A DNA stretch of 39,704 bases from Gemmatimonadaceae bacterium (GTDB taxonomy: Bacteria; Gemmatimonadota; Gemmatimonadetes; Gemmatimonadales; Gemmatimonadaceae): NCBI GenBank assembly GCA_026786185.1, contig JAJAYP010000165.1, positions 1 to 39,704 of the forward strand, written 5' to 3'. The translations under genes and the position numbers were made by a program. The notes beneath the pieces were generated by a model. It was given only the letters and a program-made list of their open reading frames with translations, did not search any database and was not told the origin of the DNA. This document shows, piece by piece, positions 1-8,271 of the stretch. Within the stretch, counting starts at the first letter, position 1. Each line of letters begins with the position of its first letter.

Positions 1-91
1 GCCCCCCCCGCTCTGCCCGGCCACGCGCGCTATTGCGGGTTTCACCCAGGGCCCGGGGGGGGCCCCGCGCCCCCCCCCTCTTCTTGTCGTT
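1..91. other. Low-quality contig end
   Basis: This stretch is dominated by runs of C and G of six to nine bases and contains no open frame that continues off the edge. The first gene is complete, because its TAG stop lies at 92-94. The same kind of sequence closes the window at the other end, so I read both as unreliable assembly ends and not as biology. Confidence 0.6.
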
Positions 92-526
92 CTACCCCTT
101 CGTCGATGGCTTCGCTCCGCGCGCGTGAGGCTTCGATGCCTTCGGCGCCGCGTGCTCCTTCGCATCCGCTTTCGCCTCGGCCCTCTCCATCGCGGGCGTT
201 TCGTGCGTATTGCTCAGAACCGCGCCCGTGATGGCATCGATCTGCACCTCGTCGATGCCCGACTTTCCCTTCGTCGCGATGTCGAACGAATAGAGCAGCC
301 GCCCGTTCTCGCGCTCCAACTCACCGGACTTGACCTTGCCCTGCGGCACCAGCGCCAGCGCCGTCGCGCGCGCCGTATTGCTCGAGACCTTGGCCTCGGC
401 CTTGAGCTGCGCCATCGTTTCGTGCGCCGATGCCGTCTTCCCTGCCTGCGCCTGGGTGACGGCGGGAAGTGCGACGATGATGGCCATGATGGCCGTCAGG
501 ATCGGGAGTCTGTGATGCGTGTGCAT
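92..526 (-). CDS. Exported PepSY-domain protein
   Basis: This is a 144-residue protein with an N-terminal signal peptide (hydrophobic segment about residues 8-25, ending near TQAQA) and one PepSY-like domain over about residues 35-110, including the typical ending in which a DEVQIDAITG stretch leads to a VLS strand. The last 35 residues are a Lys/Ala/Glu-rich charged tail without predicted fold. PepSY domains are small periplasmic modules often found beside peptidases, sensor kinases and metal or haem transporters, where they are thought to inhibit or modulate partners. It is the last gene of the efflux operon, starting 8 bases after the RND pump stop, so a role in tuning the pump or its sensor is plausible but inferred. 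No metal-binding motif is obvious. Confidence 0.85.
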   Translation of the reverse strand: MHTHHRLPILTAIMAIIVALPAVTQAQAGKTASAHETMAQLKAEAKVSSNTARATALALVPQGKVKSGELERENGRLLYSFDIATKGKSGIDEVQIDAITGAVLSNTHETPAMERAEAKADAKEHAAPKASKPHARGAKPSTKG

Positions 527-534
527 GGTACCTC

Positions 535-3500
535 TCAGGTGGATGGAATTTCCGCGCTCGCCCTCGCGAGCAGCGGCCGTACGGCCCGTCGACTGCGAAG
601 CGTGTAGTCGCGGCCACGCACCGCGATCAGGAACGCCGGGACGAGATACAGCGTGATCGGCGTGGACAGCGCGAGCCCACCGATGACGGCAAGCGCCAGC
701 GGCCGCTGCATCTCGCTACCGGCGCCGAGACCAAGGGCCAGCGGGAGCAGCCCGACCAGGGTGCACAGCGTCGTCATGAGAATGGGGCGCAATCGCACAC
801 GACCGGCCTCGAGCAGCGCCGGCTCGAGCGATTCGTGCTCCGTGAGCATGCGATGATGCGTGAAGTCCAGAAGGATGATCCCGTTCTTCACGATGAGGCC
901 CACGAGCAGGATCAGCCCCATGAATGACGACACGTTCAGTGGCGTCCCGGTGATCCAAAGGAGCAGCATCGCTCCCACGAACGAGATCGGCGCTGCGGCG
1001 AGGATCACCAGGGGCTCGACGAACGAGCGGAACTGCAGCACCATCACGCCGATCACCGCGGTGACCGCCAGCGCCAGCACGGTGAGCAAGGACCGGAACG
1101 CGTCCGCCTGCCCTGCCGATTGCCCACCGATCTCGACGCGGATACCGCTCGGTGCCGGATGCCTCGAGAGTACGGCACCGACTGCGCGCATCACCGATCC
1201 GAGCGACCCGTTCACGTCGCCTGTCATCGTGATCATCTGCTGCTGGTTCTCGCGCGTGTAGCCAGAGCGAACCTCGGTCGGCGTGAAGCTGGCCAGGGCC
1301 GAGAGTGGTGCCGTGGTGCGGCTCGACGGGATCGCCACCGGCAGGCTGCCGAGGCGAAGGGCGTCGTTGCGCACCACGTCCGGCGCCCGCACGCGCACCT
1401 TGATCGATCGGTCCTGCAGGCGGACCTCGCCCGCATCCACGCCGAGCAATGCGCCATTGACGGACGCGCCGACCTGGTCCGGCGTGAGCCCGAGCCGATT
1501 CGCCGCGACATTGTTGATCCGCATCATCAGCTCGGGTGACTGCTCGCTCACGCCGTCGAAGAAGTCCTCGAGTCCGGGCACCGCTGTCATGTCCGGCTCG
1601 AGCGAACGGGCATATGCCTCGATCGCGCCCAGATCCGGCCCGAACAGCTTGATCTCCACCGGCCGCGCGGCGCCGGCCAGATCGTTGATCACGTCGCTCA
1701 GGATCTGGACGAACTCGATGCGCAGACGCGGGACAGCGGACTCGATCTTCACGCGGACATCGTCGATCACCTGGGCGCTCGAGCGTCGCCGATCGCCCGA
1801 CGGCGTGAGCCGCGCCACGATGTCGCCACGATTCTGCTCGGTGGCGAACAGGCCGAGCTCCGCACCCGTGCGCCGCGAGATCCCGGCGACTTCCGGGGTC
1901 GCCAGCAGGATCTCTTCCGCGACGTGCACCATGCGGTCCGTCTCGACGAGCGCCGTCCCACCGGGAGTGAAGTAGTCGAGCACGAACGCTCCCTCGTCGA
2001 TCTCCGGCAGGAATCCCGTCGGCACGAACCGGTAGACGACGACGCCGCCGACGATCATGAGCGCGGCGCCGACGAGCATGACGCGCGTGTGCCGCAGTGC
2101 GCGTGCGAGCGTTCTCGTGTATCGGTCCGCCAGCGCGTCGACCGCCTGGCCGATGGCGGCGAGCGCTCCGCGGCGCCGCGGAGCCCTGTCGTCCCGCACA
2201 CGATGCGCCGTGTCGCCCGCGGCACCAGACCCGGACGGCTCCGCCTCGAGGAACGCCTCGGCGAGCAGGGGGATGATCGTGACCGCGAGCACGAGCGAGA
2301 CCAGGACCGCGATCGTGAGTGTCACGGACAGCGCCGCGAAGAACTGGCCCACGACGCCCTGCAGCAATCGCAGCGGGAGGAACACGACCACCGTCGTGAC
2401 GGTCGAGGTGGTCACCGGCACGATCAGCTCCTGTACCGCTTCACGGATCGCCTGGCCGCGATCGGGGGTGAAGCCGAGATGCCGCACGATGTTCTCGCTG
2501 ATCACGACGGCGTCGTCGATCACGATGCCGATCGCGATCGCCATGGCGCCCAGCGTCATGAGATTGAATGTCTGCCCGACGAGCGACATCACGAACACGG
2601 TGATGGCGAGCGTGAGCGGAATGGACGCCGCGCTGATCGCGGTGATGCGGCCGCGACGGAGGAAGAGGAAGAGGATGATCACGGCGAGCACCGCGCCGAT
2701 GAGCATCGCATCGCGAACGGAGGCCGTCGCCTCCCGGACGAGCGATGCCTGGTCGTACACCGGCTTGAGGATCATGCCCGCCGGCAGTGAGTGGCGAACG
2801 GTCTCGGCCACCCGCGCCACACTGTCGGCGATCGCCACCGTGTTGCCGCCGGCCTGCCGCGTGATGTTGAGGAGCGCGGCGGGCTTTCCATCTCCCGCCA
2901 CGATGCGCACGTGATCCTCCGTTCCCGGCACGACGGTCGCTACATCCCGCACCCTGAGCCCGCGACCCACGACCACGTTCGCGATGTCCTCGGCGGTCGT
3001 CGCTTCCTGCGCCGTCACCACGAGGTACTGCTTGTAGTCCTGTGCCACCCGTCCCACCGCCGCGACCGTGGTGGAGGCGCGGATCGCACTCGCGATGTCC
3101 TGGTACGAGAGCCCCTGCTCCGCGAGGCGCACCGGTTCGGCGATCACCTGGATCTCACGGATGTCGGACGCCTGCACCTCCACCCGCCCGACACCGGGTA
3201 CGCGAGAGAGAAGCGGTCGGATTCGGTAGCGCGCGATGTCGTACAGCGTCGCGGGATCGCCGCCTTCCAGGTTGTACGAGATGACCGGAAAGAGCGCCGG
3301 CGACAGCCGCTCCACCTGAACCTCGAGACCAGGCGGCAGCGCCGATACCGCCTGATTGACCCGCGACTGCGTCTGCTGCAGCGCGAATGCCATGTCGGTG
3401 TTCGGGGCGAACGTCACCGATATCTCGCTGGCGCCGCGGATGGAGCGCGACTGCACGCGCGTCACGCCCGCGATCACACCGACCGCTTCCTCCAGTGGCT

Positions 3501-3735
3501 GGGTGATGGAGAAGACCACCTGCCGAGCGCCAAGGGCGGTGCCCTCCGCCACGATGGTGATGCGCGGAAACTGGAGCTCGGGATAGATCGCCGACGGGAG
3601 CATGAGTCCCGCCCGGATGCCTGCGGCGCATAGCAGCGCGACGGCGAGGTAGACGAAGCGACGTTGACTGCCGACGGCGCCGGCAAGCGACCCGCGCTCC
3701 GGGACCGCGGCGTCGCCGGGCAGCGGGCCGCTCAT
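535..3735 (-). CDS. RND efflux pump inner-membrane subunit
   Basis: This 1066-residue protein has the length and layout of AcrB/CusA-type pumps: a first transmembrane helix near residues 28-45, a long periplasmic porter loop, a block of helices from about 340 to 495, a second periplasmic loop and a final helix block. The proton-relay motif is visible as GIVIDDAVV with Asp407-Asp408, which is the pattern of hydrophobe/drug-type (HAE) pumps and not the single-Asp pattern usual in heavy-metal pumps. Other stretches (for example the ITQPLEEAVG segment) also occur in metal-type pumps, so the substrate is left open. The start overlaps the stop of the adaptor gene by four bases, and the product should form the trimeric inner-membrane engine of the tripartite pump encoded by its neighbours. 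Confidence 0.95.
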   Translation of the reverse strand: MSGPLPGDAAVPERGSLAGAVGSQRRFVYLAVALLCAAGIRAGLMLPSAIYPELQFPRITIVAEGTALGARQVVFSITQPLEEAVGVIAGVTRVQSRSIRGASEISVTFAPNTDMAFALQQTQSRVNQAVSALPPGLEVQVERLSPALFPVISYNLEGGDPATLYDIARYRIRPLLSRVPGVGRVEVQASDIREIQVIAEPVRLAEQGLSYQDIASAIRASTTVAAVGRVAQDYKQYLVVTAQEATTAEDIANVVVGRGLRVRDVATVVPGTEDHVRIVAGDGKPAALLNITRQAGGNTVAIADSVARVAETVRHSLPAGMILKPVYDQASLVREATASVRDAMLIGAVLAVIILFLFLRRGRITAISAASIPLTLAITVFVMSLVGQTFNLMTLGAMAIAIGIVIDDAVVISENIVRHLGFTPDRGQAIREAVQELIVPVTTSTVTTVVVFLPLRLLQGVVGQFFAALSVTLTIAVLVSLVLAVTIIPLLAEAFLEAEPSGSGAAGDTAHRVRDDRAPRRRGALAAIGQAVDALADRYTRTLARALRHTRVMLVGAALMIVGGVVVYRFVPTGFLPEIDEGAFVLDYFTPGGTALVETDRMVHVAEEILLATPEVAGISRRTGAELGLFATEQNRGDIVARLTPSGDRRRSSAQVIDDVRVKIESAVPRLRIEFVQILSDVINDLAGAARPVEIKLFGPDLGAIEAYARSLEPDMTAVPGLEDFFDGVSEQSPELMMRINNVAANRLGLTPDQVGASVNGALLGVDAGEVRLQDRSIKVRVRAPDVVRNDALRLGSLPVAIPSSRTTAPLSALASFTPTEVRSGYTRENQQQMITMTGDVNGSLGSVMRAVGAVLSRHPAPSGIRVEIGGQSAGQADAFRSLLTVLALAVTAVIGVMVLQFRSFVEPLVILAAAPISFVGAMLLLWITGTPLNVSSFMGLILLVGLIVKNGIILLDFTHHRMLTEHESLEPALLEAGRVRLRPILMTTLCTLVGLLPLALGLGAGSEMQRPLALAVIGGLALSTPITLYLVPAFLIAVRGRDYTLRSRRAVRPLLARASAEIPST

Positions 3736-4832
3736 GGCCGCGCGGCTGCGGAGCGCGAGACTCGCGCGCTGTCCGCCAGCCCGTAGGCGCCCGTGGTGAC
3801 GACCCGTTCCCCTCCTCGGAGACCCGAGAGAATTTCCGCCCTCGTGCTCGTCCGGCCGCCGAGCGTCACCTCGCGCGCGCGTGCGATGCCCGCAGGGTCC
3901 ACCACGAAGACCCTGAACCGACCCGGCTGGTCGGTAGGGACCAGTGCCTCCACCGGGACCACGACCGCGTCGGCTCGCACCTCCACCGCGATCGAGCCGG
4001 TCACGCTCTCACCCAGCCGGAGCGCGCGCACCGGCGTGGCGACATGCACCCGCACCTGCACCGACCGCGACCCGCTGTCCACGATCGCGCCCACCGATTC
4101 GACGATGCCGAGTCCGAGCGACCGGTCATCGATCGCGTCACCCGACGACAGCTCGACCCGCCTGCCCGGGAGCACGGCGCTCGCCTCGGCCGGCGCGAGC
4201 GCCAGGACGACGTCGAAGGTGCGCGGGTCGGCGATCTCGACCAGCACCTGTCCGGCGTCGGCGGCGGCGCCGAGCACCGCGACCATGCGCGTGATTACGC
4301 CGTGCATCGGCGAGCGCAGCACCGAGAGCCGTGCGGCGCGCGAGGATACCAACGCATCGCTGCGTGCCTTCGCCAACTCCGCGGCCGCCGCCTCCACATC
4401 CTTTCGTGGGAGAATTCCCTCGTTGGCGAGGCGCTGCGCGCGTTCCTGGTTGCGTTGCGCGGCCGCGAGCGCGGCGCGGCTCGCCGCCGCCGCCGCGTCG
4501 AAGGGCGCCTGCTCGAACTCGACGAGCGGCTGACCCGCCGTGACGCGCTCGCCCTCCGCCACGTACACGCGCGAAATTCGCGTCGGGGCCGGTGCGCTGA
4601 GCGCGGCCTGATGTCCCGGACGCCCCACGACGCTCCCGATCGCGGAGAGCGTGCGCGTCATCGGCTCGACCGACACGATGGCTGTCGTGACCGCAACGAG
4701 CGGCATCGCAGGTTCTCCCGCCGTCTCGTCCGATGTTCCGCAGGCGATGACGGAGAGTGCGAGCGCCGCCGACGCCATGATGACGGGCGTCGCGGACCGA
4801 CGGCGACCATGAGTCCTGCGCGAGACGATCAT
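3732..4832 (-). CDS. RND periplasmic adaptor lipoprotein (membrane fusion protein)
   Basis: This 366-residue protein begins with a lipoprotein signal: basic residues, a hydrophobic stretch and a VIAC lipobox with Cys31. It then shows the standard adaptor order: barrel-sandwich half motif around residues 80-110 (the VYVAEGERVTAGQPL hairpin), an Ala-rich alpha-helical hairpin (about 110-165), the second lipoyl half (SPMHGVITRM), a beta-barrel domain and a C-terminal membrane-proximal domain. It links the RND pump to the TolC-like outer membrane channel. It overlaps both neighbours by four bases (ATGA type), which implies translational coupling and equal dosage. The substrate cannot be inferred from this protein; no His- or Met-rich metal-binding extension is present. 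Confidence 0.94.
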   Translation of the reverse strand: MIVSRRTHGRRRSATPVIMASAALALSVIACGTSDETAGEPAMPLVAVTTAIVSVEPMTRTLSAIGSVVGRPGHQAALSAPAPTRISRVYVAEGERVTAGQPLVEFEQAPFDAAAAASRAALAAAQRNQERAQRLANEGILPRKDVEAAAAELAKARSDALVSSRAARLSVLRSPMHGVITRMVAVLGAAADAGQVLVEIADPRTFDVVLALAPAEASAVLPGRRVELSSGDAIDDRSLGLGIVESVGAIVDSGSRSVQVRVHVATPVRALRLGESVTGSIAVEVRADAVVVPVEALVPTDQPGRFRVFVVDPAGIARAREVTLGGRTSTRAEILSGLRGGERVVTTGAYGLADSARVSRSAAARP

Positions 4833-6154
4833 TCCGGCGGCGGTGACTGGGTGAGCGCGCGTAGCTCGGACTCCACCGTCAGTAGCGCTGCCGTGTCGGT
4901 GATGTACTGCCCCATGACCTCGCGCGCGCTCCGGCGTGCCTCCAGCACCGCGGGAAGCGCCGATGCGCCCTCGCGGTAGGCGACGAGCGATCTCGTCGCC
5001 ACACGTTCGGCGCGAATCACGAGATCGCGGTCGCGGGCGATGCGCTCCCGAAGGGAACTGCGCTCGCGCAAGCGGTCGATGACTCGCTGCCGCACCAGCA
5101 GGCGCGTCACGGCGAGATCGGCGTGGGCCCGATCGCGCTCCGCCCGGGCCACGGCGATTGGTCCCTGGTTGCGATTCAGAAATGGCAGCGGGATCGACAC
5201 GCCGATCAGCGGGAGCGCGCGGTTCTGGTCATTCGATCCGGGATCGCCCCACTCTACTCCTGCTTGCAGGGATGGCACTCCGATGACGTTCCGTCGCTCG
5301 CGGACCATCGCGAGCTCGGCCGCCTCGAGCGTCGCCTCTGCCGCGGCGATGCCCGGCGCGGCGCTGGCTGTCATCGGTGCGCCGGCAGTGCGTGACGCGC
5401 CCCTGGCTGCGCTGTCCGGCTCGATCAGCCGCCGGCCCTCATCCCCGGGTGCGGGCAGGAGCGAGTCGGCCAGCACGATCGTGGCGCCGTCCGCCCCGAT
5501 GCCCATGAGCGTCTGCACGGTGAGCACGGCGCTCAGGTACATCGCCGAATCCGCCGCTGCCACGTTCGATTGCTGGCCCGCGATGATGGTCGCGAGATCG
5601 ACGTCGAGGTCGCTCGCATCGCCCGCATCACGACGAGCCACGGTCATCGCGCGAAGTGCACCCGCGTCACGGGCTGTCGTGCGCGAGAGGCGAAGCCTGG
5701 CCTGCGCCGCAAGCGCCATCGTGTAGGTGGTGTCGACGTCCATCGTCGCCATCGCTCGCTCGGACGCGAAGCGCAGCCGCGCCGCGCGAACCGTCGCCGC
5801 AGCCGCGCCGACCCGTGAGCGGCGGGACGAGGGCAATTCGATCGGGACGTCGAGAAGCAGGTGCTTCCGGGGCGGCGACTGGGAGTACGTCGCGGCGACC
5901 GACGGATTCGGCAGCGCCCTGGCCGTGATCAGCGCGGCGCGCGCCGCGGCCGTGTCCGCACGCGCGAGCGTGACACGCGGCCCCGCGAGAAGTGCGGCCC
6001 GATTCGCGTCCGCGCGCGTGACGTGCATCTGCGCGCTCGCGGCGTGTGGCAATCCGGCGAGCAGAAGGACGGCGGCAGCCAGCAGGCGCTGCGAGTGTGG
6101 TGACGAGGGATGGGCCACCGTCGGAACGCTAGTGCGGCGACCTGTCAGCATCAT
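4829..6154 (-). CDS. TolC-family outer membrane efflux protein
   Basis: This 441-residue protein carries a signal peptide ending near ASAQ (residues 25-42). The body consists of Ala/Arg-rich amphipathic helices in two repeated halves, as in TolC/CusC channels, with the usual Asn-Pro-Ser (ALPNPS) and PLPFLNRNQG motifs that open strands and helices in this family. It would form the trimeric channel of the tripartite pump. It starts 13 bases after the kinase stop and overlaps the adaptor start, so it lies inside the operon. A start slightly downstream is possible, because about 20 polar residues precede the hydrophobic core. Confidence 0.92.
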   Translation of the reverse strand: MMLTGRRTSVPTVAHPSSPHSQRLLAAAVLLLAGLPHAASAQMHVTRADANRAALLAGPRVTLARADTAAARAALITARALPNPSVAATYSQSPPRKHLLLDVPIELPSSRRSRVGAAAATVRAARLRFASERAMATMDVDTTYTMALAAQARLRLSRTTARDAGALRAMTVARRDAGDASDLDVDLATIIAGQQSNVAAADSAMYLSAVLTVQTLMGIGADGATIVLADSLLPAPGDEGRRLIEPDSAARGASRTAGAPMTASAAPGIAAAEATLEAAELAMVRERRNVIGVPSLQAGVEWGDPGSNDQNRALPLIGVSIPLPFLNRNQGPIAVARAERDRAHADLAVTRLLVRQRVIDRLRERSSLRERIARDRDLVIRAERVATRSLVAYREGASALPAVLEARRSAREVMGQYITDTAALLTVESELRALTQSPPPE

Positions 6155-6167
6155 GACAGCGGTGCCG

Positions 6168-7478
6168 CTATGTCGGCGCGTGCTCCGGCAGCTGGGCGTT
6201 CAGGAACGCCACCGTCACGCGCACCCCCTGCCCGGGCTCCGAGACGATGCGCAGGCGCGCCCCGTGCGCCGATGCGATCCACTGGGCGATGGAGAGGCCC
6301 AGCCCCGCGCCACCAACCCGCGAGCGGGCCGGGTCGCCGCGGTAGAATCGCTCGAGCACGTGGGGAAGCTGGTGTGCGGGAATGCCGCAGCCGGAGTCCT
6401 CCACGGTGAGAGTCGGCTGCGGCTCGGGCTGAACGCGCACCCGCACCGTGCCGCCCGACGCGGTGAACTTCACGGCGTTGTCCAGCAGGATCACCACGAG
6501 CTCACGCACGAGCAGAGCGTCGCCAACGATGGGCGTCTCCTCGAACTCATCCACCGCCAGTGTCACACCGGTGGCATGCGCCAGCGTGCGCACCGAGACG
6601 GCCGCGTCCAGTACGACATCGTCGAGGAAGAAGCGGGCGCGCGCGACCGGACGTTCCCCCGCATCCGCTCGCGCGAGCGTGAGCAGGTCGTCCACCACGC
6701 GGCCGAGCCGCGCTGCCTCGTGGCCCATGCCACGCAGTGCGGCCGCGTACTCCGATGGCGTTCGCTCTGCCTGGAGCGCGACGTCCGCTCGCGTGCGCAG
6801 CACCGCGATGGGGGTGCGCAGCTCGTGTGCCGCGTCGGCCATGAAGCGTCGCGTGTACGCGATGGAGCGCTCCACCGGCGCGGTGGACTTCCGCACGAGG
6901 AAGTACCCGCCGCCGAGCACCAGCACCACGGCAGCAAGCGCCGCAGCTCCGAAAGCGGCGATGAGCGCCGCGTACCGGTCGCCCAGCTCGACATTGTCGG
7001 CCACGGCCACTGCGACGAGCAGTTGTCCCGACGCGAGGCGAAATCGCTCGGCGTGCAGCGACAGCGTGTGGTCCCGCTCGAGATCCTGCTCATCCGAGTG
7101 CACGCCGGTGGCGGCAGCCTGCCGCGCCGCCGCGCGGATCCAGTCGGTCGCCGACGTCGGCGTGACCGGCACGCCGGCGCTGTCGAGCAGGTAGAGCGCG
7201 CGGTCGGGAATGTGAATCTCGTCCACGGCGTCCACCACGTCGCCGCGCGCACCCTTCGACTCGCGCTCGCGGATGCGTGCCGCATTCACGAGTTCGTGCG
7301 ATGCCGCCGCCAGCGAATCGCTGAGCTGTCGTGCGAACTGGGCGTGGATCGCCGCGTACAGCCCGCTGCCCAGCAACAGGAGGATGAGTCCGAACGTCGC
7401 GGCATACCACGCCGTCAGTCGGCGGCGGAGTTGCACCAGCGGCTGGACAACCAGCGCCGCGCCGCCCTGTTCCGTCAC
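6168..7478 (-). CDS. Sensor histidine kinase of the efflux operon
   Basis: This 436-residue membrane kinase has a first helix at about 24-45, a periplasmic sensor region of about 120 residues (46-168) and a second helix at about 171-195. The dimerisation box MADAAHELRTP (phospho-acceptor His218) follows, then the N box LLDNAVKF, G1 box EDSGCGIP and G2 box GGAGLGLSIA. Only about 20 residues separate the second helix from the His box, so a full HAMP linker is missing. The gene overlaps the response regulator by four bases and lies directly before the efflux genes, so the pair most likely controls this pump. The signal is unknown. Confidence 0.94.
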   Translation of the reverse strand: MTEQGGAALVVQPLVQLRRRLTAWYAATFGLILLLLGSGLYAAIHAQFARQLSDSLAAASHELVNAARIRERESKGARGDVVDAVDEIHIPDRALYLLDSAGVPVTPTSATDWIRAAARQAAATGVHSDEQDLERDHTLSLHAERFRLASGQLLVAVAVADNVELGDRYAALIAAFGAAALAAVVLVLGGGYFLVRKSTAPVERSIAYTRRFMADAAHELRTPIAVLRTRADVALQAERTPSEYAAALRGMGHEAARLGRVVDDLLTLARADAGERPVARARFFLDDVVLDAAVSVRTLAHATGVTLAVDEFEETPIVGDALLVRELVVILLDNAVKFTASGGTVRVRVQPEPQPTLTVEDSGCGIPAHQLPHVLERFYRGDPARSRVGGAGLGLSIAQWIASAHGARLRIVSEPGQGVRVTVAFLNAQLPEHAPT

Positions 7479-8143
7479 GGGCCGAGGCGGTATCCGGCGC
7501 CGCGCATGGTGTGAATCAGCTTCGGCTCGAAGTCGTCGTCGATCTTGCGGCGTAGCCGCCGAACCAGCACTTCGAGCACGTTGGTGAAAGGGTCATGATT
7601 GTCGTCCCAGACGTGCGCCGTGATCGTCGCGCGATCCAGCACCTCGTCCGGATGCAGCGCGAAGCATTCGAGCAACGCGAACTCCTTGGCGGTCAGCTCG
7701 ATCACTCGGTCACCCCGATGCGCACGCCGTGCCGCGAGGTCGATCTCCAGGTCGGCGATCGTCACCGTACGCGGCGCGAGCGCCGGCCGTCGTCGCGCGA
7801 GCGCCCGGACGCGCGCGCGAAGCTCCTGCAGGGCGAACGGCTTGGTGAGATAGTCGTCGGCACCGGCGTCGAGCCCCACGACACGATCCTCCACGGCATC
7901 ACGCGCCGTGAGCATGAGAATGGGCGTCGTGAGTCCGATGTCGCGGAGCGAACGACAGAGCGCGAAGCCCGAGCCGCCGGGGAGCATGACGTCCAGGATC
8001 ATCACGTCCTGTTCCTCGAGTCGCGCGCTCCGAAGGCCGGCAGCGAAATCGGCGGCGATCAGCACCACGGCCCCGATGCCGCGCAATCCCGCCGCCACTT
8101 CGCGTGCGAGCTCGGCATCATCCTCCACGAGCAGCACACGCAT
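7475..8143 (-). CDS. OmpR-family response regulator
   Basis: This 222-residue regulator has a receiver domain (acidic pocket at Glu7-Asp8-Asp9, phospho-acceptor Asp51 in MILDVMLPGGSG, Lys101 in LTKPF) and a C-terminal winged helix with the RRLRRKID recognition helix and a closing MRGAGYRL hairpin. The reading frame opens at 8212, but the family-typical start MRVLLVEDDAE lies at 8143, so I chose that ATG. It is the first gene of the minus-strand operon that continues with kinase, TolC, adaptor, RND pump and PepSY protein. By family knowledge it should bind DNA as a dimer upstream of its own operon, probably within the 128-base divergent gap. Confidence 0.95.
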   Translation of the reverse strand: MRVLLVEDDAELAREVAAGLRGIGAVVLIAADFAAGLRSARLEEQDVMILDVMLPGGSGFALCRSLRDIGLTTPILMLTARDAVEDRVVGLDAGADDYLTKPFALQELRARVRALARRRPALAPRTVTIADLEIDLAARRAHRGDRVIELTAKEFALLECFALHPDEVLDRATITAHVWDDNHDPFTNVLEVLVRRLRRKIDDDFEPKLIHTMRGAGYRLGP

Positions 8144-8271
8144 CAGGGCGGCGGATTCTGAACGGACATGACTCGACTGCGGGAAGGGCTCGCGAGGGAT
8201 GGCTTCGTGCAACTTGCAGCCCGCACGGTCGGCACGCCATCGTTGACTCTCACCGACTCCCGGAGATCCTC

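Noticed and set aside
1-91. G/C runs at the window ends as terminal repeats of a replicon
   Set aside because: The two ends do not match one another in either orientation beyond simple homopolymers, so assembly noise is more likely.
5727-7514. A 595-codon plus-strand frame opposite the TolC and kinase genes
   Set aside because: It crosses the boundary of two well-supported minus-strand genes and has shadow-frame composition.
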